This document shows, one piece after another, positions 26,694 to 37,677 of a DNA stretch of 64,000 bases. The position numbers and the translations under genes were made by a program. The notes under the pieces are model-generated. The model was not told the origin of the DNA and made no database searches. It saw only the letters and a program-made list of their open reading frames with translations. Position 1 is the stretch's first letter. Every line of letters starts with the position of its first letter. This DNA is from Roseateles sp. XES5 (GTDB lineage Bacteria; Pseudomonadota; Alphaproteobacteria; Rhizobiales; Rhizobiaceae): positions 3,685,501 to 3,749,500 of the forward strand of contig NZ_CP084752.1 in the NCBI RefSeq assembly GCF_020535545.1. The letters run 5' to 3'.

Positions 26694-27200
26694 ATGCAGA
26701 CCATCTTGCTCGTCATCTATCTCATGGTCGTCGTCGCGCTGATCGGCGTCGTGCTGATTCAGCGGTCTGAAGGCGGCGGCCTCGGCATCGGCGGCGGCTC
26801 CGGCTTCATGTCGGCTCGCGGCACGGCCAATGCGCTGACGCGCACGACGGCGATCCTCGCCACGCTGTTCTTTGTCCTCGCGCTCGGCATGGGCATTCTC
26901 GCCCGCTACGAAACGCAGCCGACGGACATTCTCGACCGTATCCCCGGCACGACCGGCACGGGCGGCGTTCTCGACGCACTCGGCGGCGGCGAGCAGACGC
27001 AGGGCACCGAGAACAATACCAACACGAACCAGACGCCTGCGACGACCGGCACAGATGCCGTTCCGACCGAGGGCGGCGCGGCGACCGGTAACACGGACGC
27101 CGGCAACGCGACCACGGGTTCCGGCACCGCGACGACGGGCACCGGTACGGGTGGTGCGACGGGTACGGGCGGCAACGCCGGCGTCCCGAGCGGCCAGTAA
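26694..27200 (+). CDS. secG: Preprotein translocase subunit SecG
   Basis: A 168-residue inner-membrane protein. Two transmembrane helices (about 3-23 and 53-73) flank the conserved cytoplasmic loop QRSEGGGLGIGGGSGFMSARGTAN, identifying SecG of the SecYEG channel. The C-terminal ~85 residues are a Gly/Thr/Asn/Ala-rich low-complexity tail with repeated TGTG patterns, much longer than in E. coli SecG but usual in rhizobia. It ends in a strong terminator before pyrG. Confidence 0.93.
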   Translation: MQTILLVIYLMVVVALIGVVLIQRSEGGGLGIGGGSGFMSARGTANALTRTTAILATLFFVLALGMGILARYETQPTDILDRIPGTTGTGGVLDALGGGEQTQGTENNTNTNQTPATTGTDAVPTEGGAATGNTDAGNATTGSGTATTGTGTGGATGTGGNAGVPSGQ

Positions 27201-27222
27201 GCCGCAGGAACGAAAACAAACC

Positions 27223-27254
27223 GGCCGGTTGGGTTAAACCAACCGGCCTTCTTC
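27223..27254 (+). terminator. Rho-independent terminator of secG
   Basis: GGCCGGTTGG / CCAACCGGCC form a 10-bp perfect stem with a 6-nt loop, followed by TTCTTCT, just after the secG stop. Confidence 0.9.
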
Positions 27255-27261
27255 TGTGTAA

Positions 27262-28974
<1,713 letters not shown>

Positions 28975-28992
28975 CGGCGACAAGCGATCCCC

Positions 28993-29030
28993 AAAAAAGC
29001 CGCCCGGTTCCGCCGGGCGGCTTTTTGTTT
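28993..29030. terminator. Bidirectional terminator between pyrG and MATE gene
   Basis: GCCGCCCGG / CCGGGCGGC form a 9-bp stem with a TTCCG loop, flanked by AAAAAA on the left and TTTTTGTTTT on the right, so it can serve both convergent genes. Confidence 0.9.
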
Positions 29031-30425
29031 TCAGGCCGGTTCTCTGGTGAACAATCCCCAGCGCAGGTCATGCCGACGCGCCGTTTGCCGCAGGACGGCA
29101 AGGGTGAGGGCGAAGAGCAGGAGATCGGCGGCCGGCATCGCGTACCAGAGGCCACCTTCGCCGAGGCGTACCGTCAGGCCGGCGACAAGCGGCAGGGTGA
29201 AGAGATAGGGTTTCGCAAGGCCGAGCACCGCCGCGCGCCGGGCATCGCCCGTCGCCTGGAAATACCCGCCTATCACCATCAGCGGACCGGACAGCACGTA
29301 GAGCGCCGTCATGACCGGCATGATGCGGGTAACGGCGGCGATGACCGCGGTGTCCCCGACGAAGAGCGCGCCGATATCGGCCGGGAAGACGGCAAGCGCG
29401 ATCTCGACGAGAAGGCAATAGGCAAGGACCGTCATCAGGCCGAGGCGGAGGGTGTCGTCGGCGCGTCGCCGCAAGCCTGCGCCGCGGTTCTGGCCGAGGA
29501 TCACCTGAACGGCCTGGCTCATGCCGAGCAGCGGGAGATAGGCGAAGGTGAGGATGCGCGTGACGATGCCATAGGCCGAAACCAGCGTGGCGTAGGCCTC
29601 GCCGGCCGAATAGTGCAGCGCTGCGATGACGGCGGCGGAAACGAGGGCGAGGCCGACGAAACCGAGGCTCTGCGGTGCGCCGAGCGCGAGGATGGCGCGG
29701 GCGGTCGTGCAAAAGGCCGGCGGCCACGTCAGGGCGTCGGTCAAGCGGAGGGGCGTTCGCCCGCTTGCCCGGAAGAGGGCGAGGCCACTGAGCGCCACCC
29801 CCTGGGCAAGCACCGTGCCGAAGGCGGAGCCGGCGACGCCCATATCGAACTGCACGATCAGCAGGTAGTTGAAGAGGAGGTTGGCGAGCGAGATGGCGAG
29901 GCTTGCCAACGCCATCAGCCCGGTCCGCCCCTCGCAGCGCAGGGCATCGACATTGATCGCCAAGAGAAGCTGGACGGGCGAGAAGACGGCGACGATGGAC
30001 ATGTAGGCATAGGCCATGTCGCCGAGGCCGGGCGCGCCGTTGGCAATGCCGGCGACGAGCGAATGGCCGACGGCCAGGAAGCCGGCGATGAAGGCCATGC
30101 TCACGGCAAGCGCCAGCCAATGAGCGGTCGCAAAGATCGTGCGGGCGGAGGTGAGATCGCTCCCGCCGAGCGCGCGGGCAAGTCCGCTCGCCATGCCGCT
30201 GCCGACGAGCGTCGCGACGGCGACGAGCAGCATGAAGAGGGGAAAGACCGCCGTCACCGCGGCGACGGCCTGCGGCCCGACATAGAGGCCGAGCATGACC
30301 GCATCCATGACGGTCAGAAGACCGCTCATGCTCATGACGAAGACGATCGGCGCGGCCGTCTTCAGGAAAAGCGCGCCAAGCGGCGCACTCAGAAAAGGGT
30401 TCGAATGGGGTCTGTCGTGCGACAT
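29031..30425 (-). CDS. MATE family multidrug efflux transporter
   Basis: A 464-residue inner-membrane protein with about twelve hydrophobic segments, of the MATE/NorM-DinF superfamily, which exports drugs or metabolites using Na+ or H+. Typical features are FLKTAAPIVFVMSMSGLL near the start, the internal two-fold pattern and the loop GVALSGLALFRASGRTPL between halves. The substrate is not predictable. I chose ATG 30425 (SHDRPHSNPF), 20 residues inside the longest frame, for fit with the family. Confidence 0.9.
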   Translation of the reverse strand: MSHDRPHSNPFLSAPLGALFLKTAAPIVFVMSMSGLLTVMDAVMLGLYVGPQAVAAVTAVFPLFMLLVAVATLVGSGMASGLARALGGSDLTSARTIFATAHWLALAVSMAFIAGFLAVGHSLVAGIANGAPGLGDMAYAYMSIVAVFSPVQLLLAINVDALRCEGRTGLMALASLAISLANLLFNYLLIVQFDMGVAGSAFGTVLAQGVALSGLALFRASGRTPLRLTDALTWPPAFCTTARAILALGAPQSLGFVGLALVSAAVIAALHYSAGEAYATLVSAYGIVTRILTFAYLPLLGMSQAVQVILGQNRGAGLRRRADDTLRLGLMTVLAYCLLVEIALAVFPADIGALFVGDTAVIAAVTRIMPVMTALYVLSGPLMVIGGYFQATGDARRAAVLGLAKPYLFTLPLVAGLTVRLGEGGLWYAMPAADLLLFALTLAVLRQTARRHDLRWGLFTREPA

Positions 30426-30618
30426 CCCGCTCTCCTCATCGGCGCATTTCGTCAGGGAGGGAGGGGCTCGCATTGCCTGCCGCACGAAATGCTTCGAGGG
30501 TCGGGGACATTTTCAAGGCAGATTTCACCGGGACTTTCGTCTGCGAGCGGCAGGCATCTGCGACCTTGCCTCGCTCGTAATGCGATGAGGCGCGGCAGTC
30601 AAGCCGCGCCCCATGGTT

Positions 30619-31839
30619 TCATTCCGCGGCCTGCGGCAGCGGGCAGGCGTCGTCGCATGCCTCCCCGGCGAGCGTGCCCTGGCCGAGGCCGATGGTGAGC
30701 ACCGCGGCAAGGCCGGCGGCGACGGAGACCCAGAAGCCGTTCTGCGCGCCGAACGTATCGACCACCCAGCCGGCGACGAAGGCGCCCAGCGCCATGCCGA
30801 TGCCGATGCCCGTCGTGACCCAGGTGACGCCTTCCGTCAGCATGGCGGCCGGCACGCGGCGTTCGACGAGGCCGAAGGCGGTGATGAAGGTCGGCGAGAT
30901 CGCGATGCCGCTGAGGAAGACGGCGGCGGCGAGCAGCGGCACCGTGCCGGCGAAGGGGAGCGGCAGGGCGGTGAGGGCGAGCACGACGACGGCGATCATC
31001 AGCTGCTTGTGCAGCGCCATTCTCGGGTTCAGCGCACCGAGGATGAGGCCGACGACGAAGGAGCCGACGGCATAGACGCCGATGACGAGGCTGGCGGCAT
31101 TGGGCTGGCCGAGGTCCTTGGTGATCGCGACGGCACTGACCTCGGCGGTGGCGAAGGTGGAGCCGACGAAGATGAGGGCCAGCGTGATGACCTGCACCGG
31201 GCGCAGGCGGATCGCCGATTTCTGTGCCGGGCTGCCGGCGACATGGCGTACGGTCGGCTCGGTGGCGCGCTGGAGCACGAAGGCGAAGGTGCCGACGGCA
31301 AGGAAGAGCGTGCTTGCCAGCATGCCGGCTTCCGGGAAGAGCGCGACCGCGAGCCCGACGGACAGCGACGCGCCGGCGATATAGACCAGTTCGTCGGCGG
31401 CCGACTCGAAGGCGAAGGCGGTGTTGAGTTCCGGCCGGTCGCGGAAGATTTCCGTCCAGCGGGCGCGCAGCATGGCCGGCATGCTGGGCATGGCGGCGGC
31501 AAGGAAGGCCGAGGCGAAGAGCGTCCAGACCGGCCAGTCCTGATGGGCGCTGGCGATGAGGACGAGGAAGGCGAGAACCGAGACGACGGTCGCGGGCGTC
31601 AGCACGGCCGACTGGCCGAAACGGTCGACGAAGCGGGAAATCTGCGGGGCGATGAGCGCGTTGGTGAGGGCATAGGTGGCCGAGACGGCGCCGGCGAGCC
31701 AGTATTCACCGTGCGTCTGCGACAGCATGGCGACGATGCCGATGGGCGCCATGGCGATGGGGAGGCGTGCGAGGAAACCGGCGGCCGAAAAGCCTTTCGT
31801 TCCGGGCACGCTGAAAATCTCTCGATAGGGATTGGACAT
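30619..31839 (-). CDS. MFS transporter under TetR control
   Basis: A 406-residue major facilitator protein with about twelve membrane helices and a cysteine-containing C-terminal tail (GEACDDACPLP). It resembles putative drug exporters of the CynX/YcaD-like type; the substrate is unknown. I chose ATG 31839, where the family N-terminus (SNPYREIFSVPG) starts; the open frame reaches 32034 across the operators and is not credible. It is divergent from a tetR gene, and three matching 17-bp palindromes lie between them, so it is almost certainly repressed by that regulator. Confidence 0.88.
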   Translation of the reverse strand: MSNPYREIFSVPGTKGFSAAGFLARLPIAMAPIGIVAMLSQTHGEYWLAGAVSATYALTNALIAPQISRFVDRFGQSAVLTPATVVSVLAFLVLIASAHQDWPVWTLFASAFLAAAMPSMPAMLRARWTEIFRDRPELNTAFAFESAADELVYIAGASLSVGLAVALFPEAGMLASTLFLAVGTFAFVLQRATEPTVRHVAGSPAQKSAIRLRPVQVITLALIFVGSTFATAEVSAVAITKDLGQPNAASLVIGVYAVGSFVVGLILGALNPRMALHKQLMIAVVVLALTALPLPFAGTVPLLAAAVFLSGIAISPTFITAFGLVERRVPAAMLTEGVTWVTTGIGIGMALGAFVAGWVVDTFGAQNGFWVSVAAGLAAVLTIGLGQGTLAGEACDDACPLPQAAE

Positions 31840-31872
31840 GGTCTGCTCCTGCAAAGGGACGATTCCGAAATT

Positions 31873-31889
31873 ACATACGCAGCGTATGT
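31873..31889. promoter_or_regulatory. TetR operator O1
   Basis: A perfect dyad, ACATACGC-A-GCGTATGT, in the MFS/tetR intergenic region, nearest the MFS start. Confidence 0.85.
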
Positions 31890-31902
31890 CGATGAGATAG
31901 TT

Positions 31903-31919
31903 GCATACGGAGCGTATGT
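31903..31919. promoter_or_regulatory. TetR operator O2
   Basis: GCATACGG-A-GCGTATGT, two mismatches from a perfect dyad, centred 30 bp from O1. Confidence 0.8.
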
Positions 31920-31925
31920 CAAATA

Positions 31926-31942
31926 AAATACGCGGCGTATGT
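31926..31942. promoter_or_regulatory. TetR operator O3
   Basis: AAATACGC-G-GCGTATGT, centred 23 bp from O2 and 16 bp before the tetR start, so it would also autorepress tetR. Confidence 0.8.
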
Positions 31943-31957
31943 GAATGAGGAGACGCC

Positions 31958-32545
31958 ATGCGCAAGCCGCGCGAGGAAATGATTGCCGAAACCCGGGCCA
32001 AGCTGATCGCCGCCGGCCGCCATGCCTTCGGCACGGTCGGCTATGCGGCGGCGTCCATGGACGATTTCACGGCCGGGGCGGGGCTGACGCGCGGTGCGCT
32101 CTACCACCATTTCGGCGACAAGAAGGGGCTGCTTCAGGCCGTCATCCGCGAGATCGATGCGGAAATGACGGCACGGCTCAACCGCATCTCGGCTGCGGCG
32201 CCCAATCGCTGGCAGGGTTTCGTCGAGGAATGCGTCGCCTATATCGAGATGGCGCTGGAGCCGGAAATCCAGCGCATCATGTTCCGCGACGGGCCTGCGG
32301 TGCTCGGCGATATCTCGCAATGGCCGACGAACAACGGCTGCATCGCGGCGCTGAGCCGGAGCATCGAGCAGTTGAAGGCCGATGGCATGATGGCGGATAT
32401 CGATACGGAAGTGGCGGCGCGTCTCATCAATGGCGCGAGCAGTCATGCGGCCCTGTGGATCGCCCATTCGGAACGCCCCGAGGAAACCTCGAAGCGCGCG
32501 GTCGAGGGGTTCCGCGTCCTGCTGGACGGCCTGCGCAAAGGCTGA
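31958..32545 (+). CDS. TetR family transcriptional regulator
   Basis: A 195-residue TetR repressor. The N-terminal helix-turn-helix spans about residues 10-56 (AETRAKLIAAGRHAFGTVGY, MDDFTAGAGLTRGALYHHFGDKKGL), and the rest is a helical ligand-binding domain. It is divergent from the MFS exporter; the three palindromes between the genes are the expected binding sites. The inducer is probably a substrate of the exporter. GAGG sits a few bases before the start. Confidence 0.92.
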   Translation: MRKPREEMIAETRAKLIAAGRHAFGTVGYAAASMDDFTAGAGLTRGALYHHFGDKKGLLQAVIREIDAEMTARLNRISAAAPNRWQGFVEECVAYIEMALEPEIQRIMFRDGPAVLGDISQWPTNNGCIAALSRSIEQLKADGMMADIDTEVAARLINGASSHAALWIAHSERPEETSKRAVEGFRVLLDGLRKG

Positions 32546-32564
32546 CGGGGCCTTGCGGCCCCGT
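32545..32564. terminator. Hairpin between convergent tetR and BA14K genes
   Basis: ACGGGGCC / GGCCCCGT with a TTGC tetraloop overlaps the last base of the tetR stop. It lacks a T-run, so intrinsic termination is weak or Rho-assisted. Confidence 0.5.
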
Positions 32565-32576
32565 CGTGGAAGATGC

Positions 32577-33002
32577 TTATCGCGAATAGGGCGACAGGCA
32601 GGCCCGGCGCGGGCCGTTGTTCGGCTGGAACGTGTTGTCGTAGGCGCGGTACGAGCGGTAACGGTTCGCGCACCAGCTGACATGCGACCCGCCAGCCTGA
32701 CGGTCGTTGGCGATCGCGCCGCCTATCGCCGCGCCAAGGCCGAAGGCGGCCAGCGGATACCACCAGCCATCCGAATGACGGCGATAGCCCGGACGGTAGT
32801 CGCGATAGCCGCGATGGCCGTGCCAGCGGCGATCCATACGCCGCTCCATGCGCCGCTCGTAACGATACTGCACCTTTTCGACGGCCGAGGCTTCCGGCAC
32901 CGGCACGCGGGCGAAGGTCGCGGCCTGGGCCGGGAAGAAAGAGGTGAGGGTGACCGCGACGGAGAGCACGCCTGCGGCGATGCCTGACTTGAGCTTCAAC
33001 AT
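32577..33002 (-). CDS. BA14K family protein
   Basis: A 141-residue exported protein of the BA14K family first known as a Brucella immunoreactive antigen. A signal peptide (KLKSGIAAGVLSVAVTLTSFFPAQAA) is followed by an Arg/Tyr/His-rich segment, a short Gly/Ala membrane-like stretch (PLAAFGLGAAIGGAIAN) and the family C-terminus WCANRYRSYRAYDNTFQP...RRACLSPY with paired cysteines. Lectin-like activity has been proposed for the family. I chose ATG 33002, directly before the signal peptide. An orphan terminator lies about 95 bp upstream. Confidence 0.85.
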   Translation of the reverse strand: MLKLKSGIAAGVLSVAVTLTSFFPAQAATFARVPVPEASAVEKVQYRYERRMERRMDRRWHGHRGYRDYRPGYRRHSDGWWYPLAAFGLGAAIGGAIANDRQAGGSHVSWCANRYRSYRAYDNTFQPNNGPRRACLSPYSR

Positions 33003-33096
33003 GGGGGACCTTTCCTGCTTGTTTGCGGCATAACGCAAAAAGGCGGGGCGGGTTCCGTGCGTTGCCGGAACGCGGCGCGCCACAGGCGGAAAATGG

Positions 33097-33138
33097 CAAA
33101 AAAAACGGGTTGGTCCGCCTTTCGGCTCGCCAACCCGT
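33097..33138 (-). terminator. Orphan Rho-independent terminator, minus strand
   Basis: On the minus strand, ACGGGTTGG / CCAACCCGT enclose an inner GCC-GAAA-GGC hairpin, and TTTTTTTT follows. No minus-strand gene lies immediately upstream (the next gene is on the plus strand), so it may end a small RNA or act as a leader attenuator of the BA14K gene. Confidence 0.75.
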
Positions 33139-33245
33139 TCCGGTAATATTCGGATCAGGGTGTTCGGGGTACAGGGGTTCTCACCACAATCCGGGCTGCA
33201 TCTCCAGATTTCCTGTGAGGCCGATCATGCCCGAAAGCATTTTTG
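33139..33245 (-). ncRNA. Candidate small RNA ending at the orphan terminator
   Basis: The non-coding interval just upstream (minus strand) of the orphan terminator could encode an RNA of roughly 100-150 nt. I cannot define its 5' end or assign it to a known rhizobial sRNA family; the call rests only on the terminator and the lack of a gene. Confidence 0.3.
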
Positions 33246-33249
33246 TCGA

Positions 33250-33278
33250 TTGACATAAGCTGCATCTTTTTTGACAAT
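33250..33278 (+). promoter_or_regulatory. Promoter of GlxA-type regulator
   Basis: -35 TTGACA (33250-33255), a 17-bp spacer and -10 GACAAT (33273-33278). Transcription would begin about 7 bp later, at or next to the ATG at 33285, predicting a leaderless mRNA. Confidence 0.6.
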
Positions 33279-33297
33279 TTCCACATGGTCAAAAAAG
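33266..33297. promoter_or_regulatory. Dyad spanning -10 and start codon of GlxA-type gene
   Basis: CTTTTTTGAC and GTCAAAAAAG are a perfect 10-bp inverted repeat with a 12-bp spacer. It covers the -10, the predicted start point and the first codons, an ideal site for repression, possibly autoregulation. Confidence 0.6.
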
Positions 33298-34259
33298 CTC
33301 CGCGGCAAGGGCCGCTCGATGTCACGATCGTCCTTCTGCCCGAGTCCTCGATCATGTCGCTGGCCTCGGTTCTCGATCCGATGCGCGCGGCGAACCGCGT
33401 CGTGCCGGAGCCGGTTTTCCGCTGGACGATCCTCTCGCCGCAGGGCAGGCCGGTGCTTCTGACCTGCGGGGTGGAGGTGCGCGTGGATGGCGCCTTTGCC
33501 GATGTGACGAGCGGCGATGCCCTCTTTCTGATCGCCGGCTTCAACCAGGACCGCCACGCCGACCGCGCTTTCGTCGGCCGGCTGAAGAAGGTGGCGCAGC
33601 GCTTCGGCGTCGTCGCCGGCATCGAGTCGGGTTGCTGGCTGCTTGCCCGTTCCGGCCTGCTGGACGGGCGCGATGCCACCGCGCACTGGGAAGAGCTGGA
33701 GGACTTTGCCGCCGCCTTTCCCGCGCTCAACGTGCGCGCCGACCGCTTCGTCACGGACGGGCCGCTGTGGACCTCGGGCGGCGCCTCGCCGACCTTCGAC
33801 ATGATGCTGCACCTGGTGCGCGAACAGTTCGGCTCGGCCGTGGCGCTCGATGTGGCGAGCGTCTTCGTCTATGACGAGGTGCATTCGGCGACGGATGCGC
33901 AGCCGCTCGTCTCGCTCGGCCGGCTCGGTGAGCGCCAGCCGGATCTGGCCGCCGCCATCCGGCTGATGGAGCGCACCATCGACCGGCCGCTGACCATTGC
34001 GGCGCTCGCCCGCCGACTCGGCTTTTCGACGCGCAAGCTGGAAACGCTCTTCACCGCCGGGCTCGGCATCGGGCCGGGCAAATATTACCTGCGCCTGCGC
34101 CTGACGGCGGCGCAGAGGCTGGTGCGCGATACCTCGCTATCCATCCAGGATGTGGCGCTACGCAGCGGCTTCGACAGCCTCTCGGCGTTTTCGCGCGCCT
34201 TCCGCAATCATTTCGGCGCGAGCCCGCTGAAACTGCGGGCGGAGCTGCGCGCCAGGTGA
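33285..34259 (+). CDS. GlxA family regulator (DJ-1/PfpI domain + AraC HTH)
   Basis: A 324-residue regulator. Residues about 10-180 form a DJ-1/PfpI-like (class I amidotransferase-like) domain with the GIESGCWLLARSGLLDGRDAT nucleophile-elbow region. Residues about 220-322 form an AraC-type double helix-turn-helix with AALARRLGFSTRKLETLF and IQDVALRSGFDSLSAFSRAFRNHFG. Relatives regulate catabolism of choline, carnitine or arginine. No catabolic genes are adjacent. No ribosome-binding site precedes the ATG and the promoter places +1 at the start codon. Confidence 0.9.
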   Translation: MVKKAPRQGPLDVTIVLLPESSIMSLASVLDPMRAANRVVPEPVFRWTILSPQGRPVLLTCGVEVRVDGAFADVTSGDALFLIAGFNQDRHADRAFVGRLKKVAQRFGVVAGIESGCWLLARSGLLDGRDATAHWEELEDFAAAFPALNVRADRFVTDGPLWTSGGASPTFDMMLHLVREQFGSAVALDVASVFVYDEVHSATDAQPLVSLGRLGERQPDLAAAIRLMERTIDRPLTIAALARRLGFSTRKLETLFTAGLGIGPGKYYLRLRLTAAQRLVRDTSLSIQDVALRSGFDSLSAFSRAFRNHFGASPLKLRAELRAR

Positions 34260-34278
34260 CGTTCAGGGCAGATACTTC

Positions 34279-34380
34279 AGAGCATGTCAGGTTCAGATTG
34301 AACCAGACATGCTCTAAGTTCTTTTGTTTTCGTTTGTCTTTCCGGGAAAACCGGTTCCCACTTTTCCCTGACAAACTCTA
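34279..34380. repeat. RIME-like rhizobial intergenic mosaic element
   Basis: Two adjacent palindromes: AGAGCATGTC...GACATGCTCT with an inner GGTTCA/TGAACC, then CCGGGAAAACCGGTTCCCACTTTTCCC followed by TGACAAACTCTAG. This layout resembles the RIME family widespread between genes in Rhizobium and Sinorhizobium. Confidence 0.7.
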
Positions 34381-34387
34381 GGCCAAA

Positions 34388-34416
34388 GAAAAAGGCGGGC
34401 CGCTGAGCCCGCCTTT
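34388..34416 (-). terminator. Terminator of the aap operon
   Basis: AAAGGCGGGC / GCCCGCCTT stem; on the minus strand it is followed by TTTTTCTTT, about 50 bp after the aapP stop. Confidence 0.8.
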
Positions 34417-34421
34417 CGTGT

Positions 34422-34466
34422 GTCGCATGATCCGGCGCCGAAGCGATGACGCTCCGGCTGAAAATG

Positions 34467-34468
<2 letters not shown>
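34422..34468. repeat. REP-like palindromic repeat, copy E
   Basis: TGTCGCATGATCCGGC, GCCGAAGCG, ATGA, CGCTCCGGC, TGAAAATGC, overlapping the aapP stop, again between convergent genes. Confidence 0.75.
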
Positions 34469-35243
<775 letters not shown>

Positions 35244-35259
35244 TGTTTGTTCCTCTCAG

Positions 35260-36414
35260 TTATCTTTTATGGCCCGTGTCGAGCCGGCGTTCCACGAAGG
35301 CCGAGTAGCGCGACATGCCGAAGCAGAAAATCCAGAACGTGAAGCCAGCGAAGATCAGGCCCGTCAAGGGCGTGACCGGCGTGATCCAGCCCGAATCCCC
35401 AAAACTCGCCTTCACGATGCCCAGCAGGTCATACATCGAGATGATCGTGACGAGGGAGGTATCCTTGAACATGCCGATGAAGGTGTTCACGATGCCGGGG
35501 ATCACGAGCTTGATGGCCTGCGGAAGCACGACGAAGGTCATTTTGTGGAAGTAGTTTAGACCAAGTGCGTCGGCCGCTTCATATTGTCCTTTCGGAATGG
35601 CTTGAAGACCACCGCGAATAACCTCCGCCATATAGGCGGACGCGAAGATCGACACGCCGATGAGCGCGCGCAGGAACTTGTCGATATTGTTGCCGGGTTC
35701 CAGGAACAGCGGCAGCAGCACGCTGGCCATGAAGAGAACGGTGATCAGCGGCACGCCGCGGATCAGTTCGATGAAGACGACGCAGACCGTCTTCATGATC
35801 GGCATGCGCGAGCGCCGTCCGAGCGCCAGCAGGATGCCGGCGGGCAGCGACACGACGATGCCGACGAAGGAGATGATCAGCGTCACCATCAGGCCGCCCC
35901 AGAGCGACGTTTCCACATGCCGCAGGCCGAAGACGCCGCCGAGCAGGAGGAAGAACGACACGATGGGGAAGGCGACGAGGAGCAGGAGCGCGTTCAGCCC
36001 CTTGCGCTGCACCTTCGGCATCAGGAAGGGAACCAGCAGCGCCACGAACATGGCGACGACCAGCAGCGGCCGCCACAGTTCGTCACGCGGATAGGAGCCG
36101 AACATGAACTGCACGAAGCGGTCGTTCACATAGGCCCAGCAGGCACCGCTCCAGCCAGCCGGCAATTGGCCGCCCTGTTCGGTGGTGAGACAGGCCGTGC
36201 GATCGGCGCCGGTCCAGACCGCCGAGACGAACAGCCAGTTGAGGGCCTTCGGCAGGTAGTAGAGGATCGCCGTGATGGCGAGGATGGACAGGAGACTGTC
36301 CTTCCACGAGGCGAAGAGGTTGTTGCGGATCCAGGCGAAGGCCGACTTTTCGGAGGCCGGCGGCTTTTCCGCCTCGAGGAACCGTTCGCGGACGTAGGTA
36401 ATGCTCTCGGTCAT
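35260..36414 (-). CDS. aapM: General L-amino acid ABC transporter permease AapM
   Basis: A 384-residue inner-membrane permease of the HisMQ type with about eight helices and the large AapM-specific N-terminal part containing a periplasmic loop ([21 protein letters not shown]). The ABC-interacting EAA loop appears as [30 protein letters not shown]. The ATG at 36414 lies 1 bp from the aapQ stop, so translation is coupled. About 35535-35630 (the EAA-loop region) uses unusually AT-rich codons (CTA, GGT, CAA, TAT) for this operon. Confidence 0.93.
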   Translation of the reverse strand: MTESITYVRERFLEAEKPPASEKSAFAWIRNNLFASWKDSLLSILAITAILYYLPKALNWLFVSAVWTGADRTACLTTEQGGQLPAGWSGACWAYVNDRFVQFMFGSYPRDELWRPLLVVAMFVALLVPFLMPKVQRKGLNALLLLVAFPIVSFFLLLGGVFGLRHVETSLWGGLMVTLIISFVGIVVSLPAGILLALGRRSRMPIMKTVCVVFIELIRGVPLITVLFMASVLLPLFLEPGNNIDKFLRALIGVSIFASAYMAEVIRGGLQAIPKGQYEAADALGLNYFHKMTFVVLPQAIKLVIPGIVNTFIGMFKDTSLVTIISMYDLLGIVKASFGDSGWITPVTPLTGLIFAGFTFWIFCFGMSRYSAFVERRLDTGHKR

Positions 36415-36415
36415 C

Positions 36416-37624
36416 TCAGCGCTCCACCAGGGCCATCTTGGCATTGAACCAGTTCATCAACAGCGAGGTGATGAGGCTGATCGAGACATAGATCAGCATC
36501 CAGATCGAAATGATCTCGATCGACTTGCCGGACTGGTTGAGGATGGTGCCGCCGACCGCGACGAGGTCGGCATAACCGACGGCCACCGCGAGCGAGGAGT
36601 TCTTGATGAGATTGAGATACTGCGAGGTGAGCGGCGGAATGATGATGCGCAGCGCCTGCGGCAGCACCACGAGGCGCGTCGCCTGGCCGGGCCGAAGGCC
36701 GAGCGCATAGGAGGCTTCCGACTGACCCTTGGACACGCCGCGGATGCCGGCGCGCACGATCTCGGCAATGAACGAGGCCGTGTAGAGCGAGAGTGCCAGG
36801 TAGAGCGCCAGGAATTCCGGCCCGATGACCATGCCGCCCTTCATGTTGAAGGAGCCGGGCACGGCGTAATCGAGCGTCAGCGGGCTGCCCATCACCAGGA
36901 AGACGGCGAGGGGGAAGAGCACGATGAGCGCCAGGTTGACCCACAGCACCGGCGGGCGCTGGCCCGTGGCGCGCTGGCGGGCATTAGCCCAGATCGTGAA
37001 GACGATGGCGGCGACGATGCCGAGCGCGATGGCGGCCAGGACCACGCCGAACCCTTCGCCGAAGACCGGCGCGGGCATGTAGATGCCGCGGTTCGAGATG
37101 AAGAAGACCGCATCGGGGTCTTCCTTCAGGTTCTGGAAGATGGTGCGGATCGATGGCAACAGGGCGAGAACGCCGAGATACCAGAAGAAGATGACGAGCA
37201 GCGGCGGGATGTTGCGGAAGATTTCCACATAGACCGTGCACAGCCGCGTGACCAGCCAGTTGTGCGACAGCCGCCCGATGCCGACCAGGAGGCCGACCAC
37301 GGTGGCGGTGACGATGCCGGCGGCTGCCACGACCAGCGTGTTGAGAAGGCCGACCTGCAGCGCGCGGAAATAGGTCGAGTCGCTCGAATAGGCGATCAGC
37401 GTCTGCGCAAGGTCGAAGCCGGCGCGGCTGTTCAGGAAGCCGAAGCCGGCCGTCATGTTCGCGCGCGCAAGGTTCTGGACGACGTTGTTCCAGGCGTACC
37501 AGACCGCCCCGATGATCACGACGAGCGTGATGACCTGGTAGGCGGTGCTTCTGAGCGCCGGATTGTAGAGAAGCGATACCTTCGGCGGTTCGCCGGACCC
37601 TGTTCGGGCATCCGCAAGAGCCAT
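36416..37624 (-). CDS. aapQ: General L-amino acid ABC transporter permease AapQ
   Basis: A 402-residue inner-membrane permease, partner of AapM. It has about eight helices, the typical opening of AapQ ([18 protein letters not shown]), [19 protein letters not shown], and the EAA loop [26 protein letters not shown] chose ATG 37624 with GGGGAA upstream; the open frame extends to 37669. It follows aapJ after a strong intergenic hairpin, an arrangement that usually lowers permease relative to binding-protein expression. Confidence 0.94.
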   Translation of the reverse strand: MALADARTGSGEPPKVSLLYNPALRSTAYQVITLVVIIGAVWYAWNNVVQNLARANMTAGFGFLNSRAGFDLAQTLIAYSSDSTYFRALQVGLLNTLVVAAAGIVTATVVGLLVGIGRLSHNWLVTRLCTVYVEIFRNIPPLLVIFFWYLGVLALLPSIRTIFQNLKEDPDAVFFISNRGIYMPAPVFGEGFGVVLAAIALGIVAAIVFTIWANARQRATGQRPPVLWVNLALIVLFPLAVFLVMGSPLTLDYAVPGSFNMKGGMVIGPEFLALYLALSLYTASFIAEIVRAGIRGVSKGQSEASYALGLRPGQATRLVVLPQALRIIIPPLTSQYLNLIKNSSLAVAVGYADLVAVGGTILNQSGKSIEIISIWMLIYVSISLITSLLMNWFNAKMALVER

Positions 37625-37677
37625 GCATTTCCCCTGACGTTGTTTTCGCCCTGTTTTCCGGGCGTTCATTTAAAGAG

